Of a stretch of DNA of 64,000 nt, positions 1 through 8,336 are shown one piece after another. Every line of letters starts with the position of its first letter. Position 1 is the first letter of the stretch. A program made the position numbers and the translations under genes. The stretch spans positions 620,001-684,000 of the forward strand of contig CAVZTF010000004.1 of assembly GCA_963778185.1 (NCBI GenBank), given 5' to 3'. This DNA is from RPQJ01 sp963778185 (lineage in GTDB: Bacteria > Pseudomonadota > Gammaproteobacteria > Steroidobacterales > Steroidobacteraceae). The notes under the pieces are model-generated. The model was not told the DNA's origin and did not search any database. It was given only the letters and a program-made list of their open reading frames with translations.

Positions 1-2
1 GG

Positions 3-551
3 CTGTGGCGGATGGAAGCACGGCCCGGCGACGGTGGTTTCTCGCTCGCTTACTGCGACGGCGAAATGGGCAACGGGTGGGTCCTTGACAGTCGCGCCGA
101 GCCGTACCGCTGGCAGGCCTTTGCGCAGATGCTCTGCGAGTGGCGCCGCCATGCGGACCGCATCCCGGCCAGTGTCGACCTGTCGTGGATTCCTGACGAT
201 GACTCGAAGCTCGTGACGGTAGCCGGGGAAACCGGCCTGGTCGCCCGCGTGTTGCGTCTTTGCCTGGCCCTGGGCGAATCGAGCCTCGGGGTCTGGCTGG
301 CCAGCCAGTCGGACGCAAGCCTGGCAGCCCTGAACCAGGCCCTGCCGAATTTTCTCGTCGAGCCACGCCGGCTGATCCTCGAGGAAATGGTCGACTGGGT
401 GCGGGTACTGAAGCGGTCGCCCGACCTGCTGGGCCTGTGCGCGCACTACGGCATCGGTGCGCCGGACCAGGGACTCGTCACCTTGCGCACGCACCTGTCA
501 ATCGACATGGAGCAGCTGGTGGCCTCGCGCACGGCGGCCCGGCTGGGGTGA
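3..551 (+). CDS. Hypothetical protein, cut by the left window edge
   Basis: The reading frame is open back to the window edge, and an ATG sits at 12, so the true start may lie outside. The visible product is about 180 residues, soluble, and rich in Trp, Leu and acidic residues. I recognise no catalytic motif, signal peptide or membrane segment. Its stop codon overlaps the GTG of the next gene (GTGA at 548-551), which suggests the two are translated together. I do not recognise the family. It could be a small alpha-helical accessory protein of the GIY-YIG-like partner downstream, but that is inference from the overlap only. Confidence 0.6.
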   Translation: MWRMEARPGDGGFSLAYCDGEMGNGWVLDSRAEPYRWQAFAQMLCEWRRHADRIPASVDLSWIPDDDSKLVTVAGETGLVARVLRLCLALGESSLGVWLASQSDASLAALNQALPNFLVEPRRLILEEMVDWVRVLKRSPDLLGLCAHYGIGAPDQGLVTLRTHLSIDMEQLVASRTAARLG

Positions 552-1153
552 AGAGGTCGCGGCCGACCATCGCCAGGCACGTAACTCGCAAGCAAGGCGA
601 GACTCCCGGCCGCCGGCCGCTGCGGCCGCTCGAACGGGGTCAGCTCCTCGAGCGCCTCGCGGCCGCCATCGCAGAGGGTGACGGGGTTGCGGGCGCGCAC
701 TGCATCCACGAACTGTGGATGCGCAACGAGCCGTCCATGAACGTCGAGGCGTGGCTGGTGCGGCTGTGGGACGCGGCGGCGGATTCCGTGCCCGAGTGGC
801 TGCCGATGCGCTACGTCGAGTGGCTGCCGCTTGCCTACGAGGTTGCGGCGCGCTTCCAGCCGGAAGGCCGTGGCCGCTCGAACATCTACCTCGTGCTGCT
901 CGACTACGGCGACAGTCGCGCGGATCCTTTCGGCGTATACGTCGGCGCGACGCGCTACTCTCCAGCCGACCGTTTCGACCAGCACAAGGCGGGAATCCGC
1001 GCCGCGGGCAGCGTACTCAAGCGCGGACTCGAGGTGTTGACCGGGCCTGTGCTGCACCTGCAGCGGATTCCGCGCGCGCAGGCGGCCGCGATCGAGGAGG
1101 GCCTGGCCGAAGCGCTCCGGGAGGAGGGACTGCGGGTGCAGGGTGGACACTGA
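548..1153 (+). CDS. GIY-YIG-like domain protein
   Basis: 201 residues from GTG 548, chosen because it overlaps the upstream stop in a GTGA arrangement; the frame is open further upstream but only as a shadow of the first gene. The second half carries a pattern like a GIY-YIG nuclease core: IYLVLL, then GVYVGATRYSPADRFDQHKAG, in which YVG takes the place of YIG and the Arg of DRFDQH matches the conserved catalytic Arg, followed about 40 residues later by a Glu-rich helix (AAAIEEGLAEALR) where the metal-binding Glu normally lies. The first 100 residues (many Trp and acidic residues) are unassigned. A nuclease role is inferred. The first motif is IYL, not GIY, so an inactive or divergent member is possible. 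Confidence 0.6.
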   Translation: MKRSRPTIARHVTRKQGETPGRRPLRPLERGQLLERLAAAIAEGDGVAGAHCIHELWMRNEPSMNVEAWLVRLWDAAADSVPEWLPMRYVEWLPLAYEVAARFQPEGRGRSNIYLVLLDYGDSRADPFGVYVGATRYSPADRFDQHKAGIRAAGSVLKRGLEVLTGPVLHLQRIPRAQAAAIEEGLAEALREEGLRVQGGH

Positions 1154-1156
1154 GAT

Positions 1157-1801
1157 TCAGGCCCTCGGGTAGCCGACCGTCTGCGACAGCAACACCTGCT
1201 GGTCGTGCGTGAGGCCGAGCGCATCGCCGATCGCGCTGCGGTCGATCCAGGCACGTATCACCGTGGCGAGCCCGGCGCTCGCGGCGAACAGGTAGACGTT
1301 CTGCGAGATCGCCCCGGCCGCAGCGGACGCATAGCTCTCGCGCTGGCTCACGGGCACCATGCTCATGCGCGCATGGTCGGCCACGTACACTAGATCGAGC
1401 GGGGCCTGGTCCACGAAGTCCTGGTAGCCCGTGACGCGCCGCAGGTCGCTCGCGGCCACGAGATTCAGGGCATGTGTCCTGGCGTCGTAGGCATACGCCC
1501 CCTGCGGGAGCGCCACGTAGACGTCGATCTCCTGCGCGTCGATCGCCGAGGGCGCGGTGCGCCCGCCGCCGCGGCGATTCACTCCGAACGCGGCCCACAG
1601 CAGGCTCGAGAGCACGGGTAGCGGCAGCGGCCGGCTCGCGAATTCGCGCGACGAGCGACGCTTCGCGAGCGCCTGCATGAGGGGCAAGCCGCCGCGCTTG
1701 TCGGGGGCCGGCAGCTTGATCGCCGCCTTCGCGTCGCCCTTGGCGGGGCGCGGTCGCAATTGTCCCATGACACCGAGAGCGATCTTGGTGAGCGTGCTCA
1801 T
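1157..1801 (-). CDS. SagB/nitroreductase-family oxidoreductase
   Basis: 214 residues from ATG 1801, which has a good ribosome site (GGGGAG about seven bases upstream). A longer frame begins at 1834 without such a site. The sequence has nitroreductase hallmarks: the FMN-phosphate-binding RRSSREF near residue 50, the LLWAAFGVNR segment, SAIDAQEIDVYVALP in the middle, and a C-terminal half ending in a region that reads LLSQTVGYP, typical of SagB-type enzymes. These are FMN-dependent NAD(P)H oxidoreductases acting on quinones, nitro compounds or thiazoline rings; the substrate here cannot be told. It is convergent with the GIY-YIG-like gene (3 bases apart) and stands alone, so it is probably a general flavin reductase. 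Confidence 0.8.
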   Translation of the reverse strand: MSTLTKIALGVMGQLRPRPAKGDAKAAIKLPAPDKRGGLPLMQALAKRRSSREFASRPLPLPVLSSLLWAAFGVNRRGGGRTAPSAIDAQEIDVYVALPQGAYAYDARTHALNLVAASDLRRVTGYQDFVDQAPLDLVYVADHARMSMVPVSQRESYASAAAGAISQNVYLFAASAGLATVIRAWIDRSAIGDALGLTHDQQVLLSQTVGYPRA

Positions 1802-1966
1802 GACAGACTCCCCCGCGACGGGTTCTCGCGGCAACCGCTATGAAAGGCCCTCCCGCCATTTTACGTCCGTCCGGGGTCGGGCGGAGGCCGGCTGAAAGTT
1901 GTGAAAGTTCCTGGATCGGGGCTGCGATATGCTCTCGCCTCCCATGGCTGGCCTCGTACGCATGGC

Positions 1967-2950
1967 ATGAAGGTCCTGCCGATTCGATTCGACGCGGAGG
2001 TCGCGGCATTGCTGCATGGAGCCGGGCTCCCGATCGAGGACCTCCGCGACGGCAGCAACGTTCGCCTGTTCGGCATGCGCGACGAACATGGACTCATCGG
2101 AGTGGTCGGCGTCGAGGCCTGCGGCGAGGCGGGCCTGCTGCGGTCGCTGGTCGTGGCCGGTGCCAGTCGCAGCGGCGGACATGGGCGCGCCCTGGTGGAT
2201 CACGTCGAGACGTGGGCGTCAGGGCAGGGCGTGCGGACCCTGTACCTGCTGACGACCACGGCCGCCGACTTCTTCTCGCGGCTGGGTTACGCGGCGGCGT
2301 CACGTTCGGAGGCGCCGCCGGCGATTGCAGCCACCGCGCAGTTCTCGGTCCTCTGCCCGGCCTCGTCCACGTTCATGAGCAAGGCACTGGACGCCCGGCG
2401 GCAGGTCGAGATGACGAGTCGTAGCGGCATGGAGCTGGTCGGCTGCACGTTCGAGCGTCATGCCGGTTCGATACTCGACATCCTGAACGAGGCGATCGCC
2501 AACACCACCGCCCTCTACGACTATCGGCCGCGCTCACGCGACAGCATGACGACGTGGTTCGCCATCAAGGCGGCGGGCGGCTTTCCGGTGATGGGATTCG
2601 AGTCGGACACGGGCGAGTTGCTCGGGTTCGCGACCTACGGCACGTTCCGCGCCTGGCCAGCCTACAAGTACACAGTGGAGCACTCTGTGTACGTGCATCA
2701 CGCGCACCGCGGTCGTGGCATCGGCAGGAAGCTGCTCGAAACGCTCATCGCGCGTGCCCGTGAGGCCGGCGTGCACGTACTCGTCGGCGGTATCGACGCG
2801 TCGAACGCCGGCAGTATCGCGCTGCACGAAAGGCTCGGCTTCGTGCATGCCGGAACGATCCGCGAGGCGGGGTTCAAGTTCGGGCGCTGGCTCGACCTCG
2901 CGTTCTACCAGCGGATACTGGACGCTCCGCGCAATCCCGTCGATGGTTGA
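1967..2950 (+). CDS. Fused double GNAT acetyltransferase (ArsN2-like + ArsN1/Pat-like)
   Basis: 327 residues from ATG 1967; a GTG at 1901 gives a longer frame but the ArsN2 domain begins at the ATG. Residues 1-140 read like the arsenic-resistance acetyltransferase ArsN2 (AGLPIEDL, LRSLVVAG, LYLLTTTAADFFSRLGY, LCPASS..MSKAL). Residues about 150-325 are a complete phosphinothricin/arsinothricin-type acetyltransferase (ILNEAIANTTALYDYRPRS, EHSVYVHHAHRGRGIGRKLL as the acetyl-CoA loop, GIDASNAGSIALHERLGF, GTIREAGFKFGRWLDLAFY). ArsN1 acetylates the alpha-amino group of arsinothricin and phosphinothricin; the role of ArsN2 is less clear. No ars genes lie nearby. The gene ends 6 bases before the next, so the pair is probably co-transcribed. 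Confidence 0.85.
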   Translation: MKVLPIRFDAEVAALLHGAGLPIEDLRDGSNVRLFGMRDEHGLIGVVGVEACGEAGLLRSLVVAGASRSGGHGRALVDHVETWASGQGVRTLYLLTTTAADFFSRLGYAAASRSEAPPAIAATAQFSVLCPASSTFMSKALDARRQVEMTSRSGMELVGCTFERHAGSILDILNEAIANTTALYDYRPRSRDSMTTWFAIKAAGGFPVMGFESDTGELLGFATYGTFRAWPAYKYTVEHSVYVHHAHRGRGIGRKLLETLIARAREAGVHVLVGGIDASNAGSIALHERLGFVHAGTIREAGFKFGRWLDLAFYQRILDAPRNPVDG

Positions 2951-2956
2951 GACTCG

Positions 2957-3826
2957 ATGACCGATTCCACGGAAGAGAGCGTCGAACTGCTCGCGCCGCC
3001 CGTGACCGGCGGCGTGCGGCAGATCGCGGCCGGCGTCCGGCGCATCGTCGCGCCGAACCCGGGCGCGCTGACCGGGCCAGGCACGAACACCTACGTGGTT
3101 GGCTCGCGCCGTCCCATCGTGATCGACCCGGGTCCCGACGACGACGCGCACCTCGAGCGCATCCTCGCCGCGGCGGGTGGCGCGATCGACCGCATCCTCT
3201 GCACGCACTCGCATCCGGACCACTCACCCGGGGCGGCGCGTCTTCGCGAGTGGACAGGCGCGAAGGTGTACGGGCAGCCGCCTCCAGACGATGGCTACCA
3301 GGACGAGACCTACGCCCCCGACGACGGTCTCCCGCACGGGGAGCGCGTCGCGGTCGACGACATCGTGTTGCGCGCCGTGCACACGCCCGGCCACGCGTCG
3401 AACCACGTCTGCCTGCTGGCCGAGGCAAGCGGAATGATCTTCACCGGCGATCACCTCATGACCGGCTCCACGGTGGTGATCCTGCCGCCGGACGGGTCGA
3501 TGCGGCAATACGTCGAATCGCTGCGGCAGCTGCGCACGCTGCCGCTCGGACCCGTCGCGCCGGGCCATGGTGCGGTCATTCCGGATGCGATCGTGGAGAT
3601 CGACCGGGTGATTGCGCACCGCCTGCAGCGGGAGGCCAGGCTTGCAGCGGCGTTCGCGCGGCGCGGCCAGGCGACGCTCGAAGAGGTCCTGCCCGAGGTG
3701 TACGCCGACGTGCCGAAGTTCATGCACGCCTACGCCCGGTTCTCGCTGCTCGCGCACGCGATCAAGCTCGAAGAGGAGGGTAGCGCCGTCCGCGACGGCG
3801 ACACCTATCGGTGGCTCGGCGAGTGA
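2957..3826 (+). CDS. Metallo-beta-lactamase-fold hydrolase (LACTB2-like)
   Basis: 289 residues. The zinc-binding HxHxDH signature is present as THSHPDHSPG (about residues 83-92), with further ligands in HTPGHASNHVC, FTGDHLM and APGHG. The N-terminal NPGALTGPGTNTYVV and the C-terminal winged-helix-like extension (LEEVLPEVYADVPKFMHAYARFSLLAHAIKLEEEG) match the LACTB2/RNase-Z-like subgroup of hydrolases. Some members cut single-stranded RNA, others are thioester hydrolases or glyoxalase-like; the sequence does not decide. It follows the double acetyltransferase by 6 bases and probably shares its transcript. No signal peptide, so it should be cytoplasmic. Confidence 0.85.
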   Translation: MTDSTEESVELLAPPVTGGVRQIAAGVRRIVAPNPGALTGPGTNTYVVGSRRPIVIDPGPDDDAHLERILAAAGGAIDRILCTHSHPDHSPGAARLREWTGAKVYGQPPPDDGYQDETYAPDDGLPHGERVAVDDIVLRAVHTPGHASNHVCLLAEASGMIFTGDHLMTGSTVVILPPDGSMRQYVESLRQLRTLPLGPVAPGHGAVIPDAIVEIDRVIAHRLQREARLAAAFARRGQATLEEVLPEVYADVPKFMHAYARFSLLAHAIKLEEEGSAVRDGDTYRWLGE

Positions 3827-3898
3827 GCCGCGACCGTTTCGCTGCGTGCGCCTCGCCTCGAGGCCGTCAGGCTCGAGTGCACGGGTCGTCGGGGCCGC

Positions 3899-4837
3899 TC
3901 AGGGCCCGAGCTTGCGCAGACGGCGGGCGAGGTCGCGACGCGGCGCGGACTCGTCGTCGAGGGCCGCGGCGACCGGCGTGACCGTCACATAGCCGGCCGC
4001 CAGCCGGGCGAGGTCCGTATCCGAGTCGCCGGCGGCCGGCGGCAGGGTCTCGGTTCGCGCCGAATACTCGCCGTTGCCCGCGTCCACGTACTTGACGCGC
4101 AGCTCCGTCGTCCGGCCCTGCCGGGTCACGACCGTGCCGCGCACGCGTTCGGCCGGCAGCGCGGGATAGTTCACGTTGAGCACGGTCCGCGCGCGGGCGA
4201 CCTCGCCGCCCGCGCAGAACCAGCCCCGCGCGGCGTCGACGAAGCGCACGAAGTAGTCGGCGGCGAGCGCGAGATGCGCGAGGTTCGCGGGTGAATCCAC
4301 CGGCTCGCGCGGCACGAGACGCGGGGCGTTGACAGCCAGGCCGGGAACCGGCGGCTCGAGGAGAATCGTGCCCGCGAGCGCGGCGCCGACAGTGCCCGAG
4401 ACGGCGAGCAGCGAGCCTGCGTTGTCGCCGTTGTTGATGCCGGAGATCACCAGGTCCGGACGGGTGCCTGCGGGGTAGAGCGCGGTGGCGGCAAGTATTA
4501 CGGCGGTCGCCGGTGTCCCTGCAATGGCGAACGAGCGCGGGTCCGTCGCATCGCGCGTGACCCGCACGTTGCGCCAGGTCACGCTGGTGCTGCTGCCGCT
4601 CGCGTTCAAGTCCGGCGCTGCGACCGTCACGCGATGTCCCTGCGCCCGGAGATGCTCGCGCAGGACGGCGAGTCCCGGCGCCGTGATCCCGTCGTCGTTC
4701 GTGAGCAGGACTTCGAGCGGGCCGAGGTTGCAGAGTTCCGCGTGGACCGGAAACGGTAGCGCCGGCGCAAGCGCCAGCACGAGGATGGCCAGGGGGCCGG
4801 AAGCCCGGGATCGCGGGCCGTGCGGCCTTTCGGTCAG
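3899..4837 (-). CDS. surE: Exported SurE-family 5'/3'-nucleotidase
   Basis: About 312 residues. SurE motifs are clear: LLTNDDGITAPG (metal-binding Asp pair), APDLNASGSSTS, ISGINNGDNAG and SGTVGAALAG. Unlike usual SurE it begins with a hydrophobic signal-like stretch (PLAILVLALAPALPFPVHA, likely signal peptidase I site after VHA), so a periplasmic nucleotidase is inferred. The start is unusual: there is no ATG or TTG ahead of the signal. A CTG at 4837-4835 overlaps the PhzF stop (CTGA) and has GGCGGAG eight bases upstream. A GTG inside the signal stretch is the alternative, but would shorten it. Known SurE proteins dephosphorylate nucleoside monophosphates and act in the cytosol near pcm/rpoS; neither is here. 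Confidence 0.8.
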   Translation of the reverse strand: MTERPHGPRSRASGPLAILVLALAPALPFPVHAELCNLGPLEVLLTNDDGITAPGLAVLREHLRAQGHRVTVAAPDLNASGSSTSVTWRNVRVTRDATDPRSFAIAGTPATAVILAATALYPAGTRPDLVISGINNGDNAGSLLAVSGTVGAALAGTILLEPPVPGLAVNAPRLVPREPVDSPANLAHLALAADYFVRFVDAARGWFCAGGEVARARTVLNVNYPALPAERVRGTVVTRQGRTTELRVKYVDAGNGEYSARTETLPPAAGDSDTDLARLAAGYVTVTPVAAALDDESAPRRDLARRLRKLGP

Positions 4838-5739
4838 AGCGAGATCTCCGCCTGGTAGAGGATCACGGCGTTGCCCGCCACGCTCACGTTCGTCGCTCGC
4901 TTGCCGGAGGCGGTGATTTCGACCTCGACCGTGCCGGGGCGATCCACGAAGCGGCCCTGGTGGCCGACCAGGCGCGCCTTGCCGTCCTCGACGGGCAGCA
5001 GGCCGTTGCTCACGAGGTAGACGCCGAGCATGCCGTGCGCGTTGCCGCTCACGGGGTCCTCGGGAACGCCGATCACCGGGCAGAACATCCGCGCTTCGGT
5101 GGTGTATTCGCCATTGGCCTGCATCGCGAACACGAAGAATCCGTCGGCGCCGACGAGCGGCGTGAGGTGCATGAGGTCGTCCATGCGCGGCTGCAGCGAG
5201 TCGAGGGTCTCGCGCGACTTGAGCCCGATCAGCAGCCGTGAGTTGGCCTTGCTCATGACCTGCATCGGACAGGCGGGGTGCAGGCTCGAGGAACTGATGC
5301 CGAGCGCGTCGAGCACGGGGGCGCGCCGCTCCTCGGGCACCACGGGCCCGAACGTGGCCGGGCTCTGGTGGATCGCGACGCGCAGTGCGGGGGCCTTGCC
5401 GGTCACCTCGACCTCGACCAGGCTGTTGCCGGATTTCTGCCGCACCTTGCCGCGCGGTAGTCCATCCGCGATGGCCCGCACGTAATGGGCGGCGACCGTG
5501 GCGTGGCCGACGAAGGCGACCTCGCGCCGCGGCGAAAAGAAGCGGACCTCGACGTCGTGGTCGGTCGAGTCGGCGGAGAGCACGAACGCCGTCTCGATGC
5601 TGCCCATTTCGCGCGCGATGCGCCGCATCTCGTCCTCGGTGAGTTTCTCGGCGTCGAGCACCACCACGGCCGGGTTGCCGCAGAACCGCTCGCGCGTGAA
5701 CGCATCGACGAAGAACAGCCGGCACTTGCGCTGGGCCAT
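4834..5739 (-). CDS. PhzF-family isomerase/epimerase
   Basis: 301 residues from ATG 5739; an upstream in-frame ATG at 5844 would place the riboswitch flank and an unlikely leader in the protein. The fold family is shown by VDAFTRERFCGNPAVVV (the catalytic-Glu-containing region of PhzF is usually replaced or modified between members), FFSPRREVAFVGHATVAAHY, and the second half-domain EARMFCPVIGVPEDPVSGNAHGML. PhzF proteins are two-lobed diaminopimelate-epimerase-like enzymes; only a few have known substrates (phenazine precursor isomerisation). No phenazine genes are present, so this is a generic member. It overlaps the SurE-like gene by 4 bases, and the two probably form one transcript running away from the TPP riboswitch. 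Confidence 0.85.
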   Translation of the reverse strand: MAQRKCRLFFVDAFTRERFCGNPAVVVLDAEKLTEDEMRRIAREMGSIETAFVLSADSTDHDVEVRFFSPRREVAFVGHATVAAHYVRAIADGLPRGKVRQKSGNSLVEVEVTGKAPALRVAIHQSPATFGPVVPEERRAPVLDALGISSSSLHPACPMQVMSKANSRLLIGLKSRETLDSLQPRMDDLMHLTPLVGADGFFVFAMQANGEYTTEARMFCPVIGVPEDPVSGNAHGMLGVYLVSNGLLPVEDGKARLVGHQGRFVDRPGTVEVEITASGKRATNVSVAGNAVILYQAEISL

Positions 5740-5832
5740 GCAGGGATACCCGTGGATTGATGGAAGCGCATTAGCCACCAAGCGCGCGGCCGGCGTCAAC
5801 AGCCGCCATTCGCCGCAGCTGCCGCTCTGTCC

Positions 5833-5838
5833 TATACT
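5833..5838 (+). promoter_or_regulatory. Probable -10 box of the thiamine operon
   Basis: TATACT lies just upstream of the TPP riboswitch. The -35 region about 18 bases earlier (TTCGCC at 5809-5814) is poor. Transcription would start about 5845, exactly at the riboswitch, which supports this box. Confidence 0.5.
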
Positions 5839-5845
5839 GGACACA

Positions 5846-5949
5846 ACCTTGGGGTGGCCTTTCGGGCCTGAGATGCTGGCCGCGGCGCGTACCGCACACC
5901 GGCGAACCCGTTGAACCTGATCCGGCTAGTACCGGCGTAGGGAGCAGGT
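5846..5949 (+). promoter_or_regulatory. TPP (THI-box) riboswitch
   Basis: The sequence carries the conserved THI elements in order: GGGGTGGCC with a short hairpin, CTGAGATG, then ACCCGTTGAACCTGATC, CCGG(CTAGTA)CCGG and GCGTAGGGAG. ACCT at 5846-5849 can pair with AGGT at 5946-5949 to close P1. The closing strand GGGAGCAGGTG is also the ribosome site of the receptor gene whose ATG is at 5953, so thiamine pyrophosphate binding should hide the ribosome site directly; no separate terminator is visible. This sets regulation of the next four genes as thiamine-repressed. Confidence 0.96.
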
Positions 5950-5952
5950 GCA

Positions 5953-8082
5953 ATGCCGTTTCGATCGACCATTTGTTCATCCCAATCAGTGGGTTATTAC
6001 GTGCTGCGAGGTGCGGCCGTGGCGCTCCTGGCGCTGCCGGCGGGCTTGCTCGCGGCCGACGGCGAGGTTCGGCCGCTCGAGGAGATCGTTGTCACCGCCT
6101 CGCTGCGCCCGGAAGCGGTCGGCGACTTCCCGGTGAGCACCACCGTCCTCGACGCCGCGCTGCTGCAGGCGGCCGGCCTGCAGCATTTCGCGGACGTCCT
6201 CGGTCTGGTGCCCAACCTCAACTGGTCGGGCGGCACGTCGCGCCCGCGCTATTTCCAGCTGCGCGGCATCGGTGAACTCGAGCAGTACCAGGGGGCACCC
6301 AACCCCTCGGTCGCCTTCCTGGTCGACGACATCGATTTCAGCGGCGTCGGCATGCCGGCGACCTCCTTCGACGTGGAGCAGGTGGAAGTCCTGCGCGGAC
6401 CGCAAGGCACGCGCTACGGCGCAAACGCGCTCGCCGGGCTCATCAAGGTCAAGACCCGCGACCCACGCGTCGAGCCCGAGTTGCGCAGCGAATTCACGGC
6501 GGGGGACGACGGCATGCTCGGGGTCGGGCTCGTGGCGGGCGGCGCGCTGGGGGAAGGCGGCGCGGCCCGGGACGATGCCTGGCGCATCGCTGCGCAGCGC
6601 GCGCGCAGCGACGGCTTCCGGCACAACGCCTACCTCGGACGCGACGACACCAACGGCCGCGACGAGCTTACCCTGCGCGGCAAGCTGCGCTGGCACGCGA
6701 CGGACGACTGGCGCGCCGAACTCGGCGGCCTCTACGTCGACCTCGACAACGGCTTCGACGTCTTCGTGCCGGACAATTCGTTGCGCACGCTGTCCGATCG
6801 GCCCGGGCAGGACGCACAACGCTCGACGGGCGCATCGCTCAAGGTCACGGGCGAGCTGGGCCAGGCGTCGCTGCAGTCGACTTCAGCCTACGCCGACTCG
6901 GACATCGTCTACAGCTTCGACGGCGACTGGGGCAACGATACGTACTGGGGAGAGTTCGCGCCGTACGACTACTTCTCCAGCTATGCGCGCGAGCGGCGCA
7001 CGCTCAGCCAGGACCTGCGCCTCGTGAGCGACACGTCCGCCGCCGAGGGCGGCTTCGGCTGGCTCGTCGGCGCCTATCTGCTGCGCCTCGACGAGGACAA
7101 CCTGCAGCACGACTATTTCGCGACCGAACTGCTGCGCCCGCCGCTCGCGACCGACTACCGGGCGACCAACGTCGCAGCCTACGGCGAACTCGAACGACGC
7201 GTGTTCGGCGAGACGGTGCTCTCGGGCGGGCTGCGCGTCGAATCGCGCTCGACCGACTACCGCGACAGCGACGGGGCGCGCTTCTCCCCCGGCGACACGA
7301 TGGTCGGCGGGCACGTCTCCCTGGACGGCCGATTGAGCGCCACGACCGGCTGGTACGTGACTGCGAGCCGCGGCTACAAGGCGGGCGGCTTCAACATCGG
7401 CCAGTTCGTCCCGGAGGATCGCCGCCAGTTCGCGCCCGAGTACCTGTGGAGCCTCGAGACCGGCCTGCGGTACGCAAACGCGCCCGGCACGCTCGAGGCC
7501 GGGCTCGCGCTGTTCCACATGTGGCGCGATGAGCAGCAGGTGGCGACGTCGTTCCAGCTCGACCCGGGCGATCCGCTGTCCTACGTCTTCTACACCGACA
7601 ACGCCGCGCGCGGTCGCAACTACGGCGCCGAGGCTTCGCTGCGCTGGTGGGTGACGAGCGCACTTACCCTCGGGGCGTCGCTCGGCCTGCTCGAGTCGGA
7701 GTACCTCGACTACAGCTACGGCGAGCGCGACCTCGACGGCCGCGAGCAGGCGCATGCGCCCGGCTACCAGTACGCACTTTCGGCGCAATGGCGGGACGTG
7801 CGCGGCTGGATGGCGCGCGTCGACCTGAACGGGTCGGGTGCCTTCTATTTCGACGCCAGCCACGACGAGCGCTCGCGTCCCTGCACGCTCGTGAACCTGA
7901 AGGCCGGCCATGAGGGCCCGCGCTGGTCCGTGTACGCCTGGGCCCGCAACGTGTTCGACGAGGAATACGCCGTGCGCGGCTTCTATTTCGGCCTGGAGCC
8001 GCCGGACTATGCGAACGAGCTGTACGTGCAGCGCGGCGACCCGAGGCAGCTCGGCGTGACCCTCGAGTGGCGGATTCTGTGA
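5953..8082 (+). CDS. TonB-dependent outer-membrane receptor for thiamine or a precursor
   Basis: 709 residues. A signal peptide (VLRGAAVALLALPAGLLAADG) is followed by a TonB box (EEIVVTAS), a plug domain (FADVLGLVPNLNWSGG, RYFQLRGIGE, VEVLRGPQGTRYGANALAGLIKVKT) and a long beta-barrel that ends in an aromatic-rich strand and hydrophobic last residues (LGVTLEWRIL), as outer-membrane barrels do. The substrate is inferred from the TPP riboswitch immediately upstream and from the thiamine-binding protein, transporter and kinase genes that follow: uptake of thiamine, its phosphates or a precursor. Such thiamine-regulated receptors are known from comparative genomics of proteobacteria and Bacteroidetes. 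Confidence 0.93.
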   Translation: MPFRSTICSSQSVGYYVLRGAAVALLALPAGLLAADGEVRPLEEIVVTASLRPEAVGDFPVSTTVLDAALLQAAGLQHFADVLGLVPNLNWSGGTSRPRYFQLRGIGELEQYQGAPNPSVAFLVDDIDFSGVGMPATSFDVEQVEVLRGPQGTRYGANALAGLIKVKTRDPRVEPELRSEFTAGDDGMLGVGLVAGGALGEGGAARDDAWRIAAQRARSDGFRHNAYLGRDDTNGRDELTLRGKLRWHATDDWRAELGGLYVDLDNGFDVFVPDNSLRTLSDRPGQDAQRSTGASLKVTGELGQASLQSTSAYADSDIVYSFDGDWGNDTYWGEFAPYDYFSSYARERRTLSQDLRLVSDTSAAEGGFGWLVGAYLLRLDEDNLQHDYFATELLRPPLATDYRATNVAAYGELERRVFGETVLSGGLRVESRSTDYRDSDGARFSPGDTMVGGHVSLDGRLSATTGWYVTASRGYKAGGFNIGQFVPEDRRQFAPEYLWSLETGLRYANAPGTLEAGLALFHMWRDEQQVATSFQLDPGDPLSYVFYTDNAARGRNYGAEASLRWWVTSALTLGASLGLLESEYLDYSYGERDLDGREQAHAPGYQYALSAQWRDVRGWMARVDLNGSGAFYFDASHDERSRPCTLVNLKAGHEGPRWSVYAWARNVFDEEYAVRGFYFGLEPPDYANELYVQRGDPRQLGVTLEWRIL

Positions 8083-8093
8083 GGAGTGAGCTC

Positions 8094-8336
8094 ATGCGCA
8101 TTGCAGTCGACATCAGCCTGTATCCGCTCGACGCGGACTTCGTGCCCCCGATCAAGGACTTCATCGATCGCCTGAAGCGCCACGAGGAGCTCGACGTCGC
8201 GACCAACGCGATGAGCACCCAGGTATCGGGAGAGCACGACAGCGTGTTCGCCGCGCTGGCCGCCGAGACGAAGACGAGCTTCGAGTCCGGCCGCCGCGCG
8301 GTGTTCGTGATGAAGGTGCTCGGCGGAACGCCGTGA
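8094..8336 (+). CDS. YkoF/MTH1187-like thiamine-binding domain protein
   Basis: 80 residues from ATG 8094, preceded by GAGGAG seven bases upstream. The sequence matches the small YkoF-like alpha/beta fold: MRIAVDISLYPLD at the start, VPPIKDFIDRL, VATNAMSTQVSGEH and a C-terminal AVFVMKVL strand. YkoF of Bacillus binds thiamine and hydroxymethylpyrimidine. There is no signal peptide, so a cytoplasmic thiamine-binding or chaperone role next to the transporter is most likely. Its TGA overlaps the GTG of the transporter gene (GTGA), indicating translational coupling within the thiamine operon. Confidence 0.85.
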   Translation: MRIAVDISLYPLDADFVPPIKDFIDRLKRHEELDVATNAMSTQVSGEHDSVFAALAAETKTSFESGRRAVFVMKVLGGTP

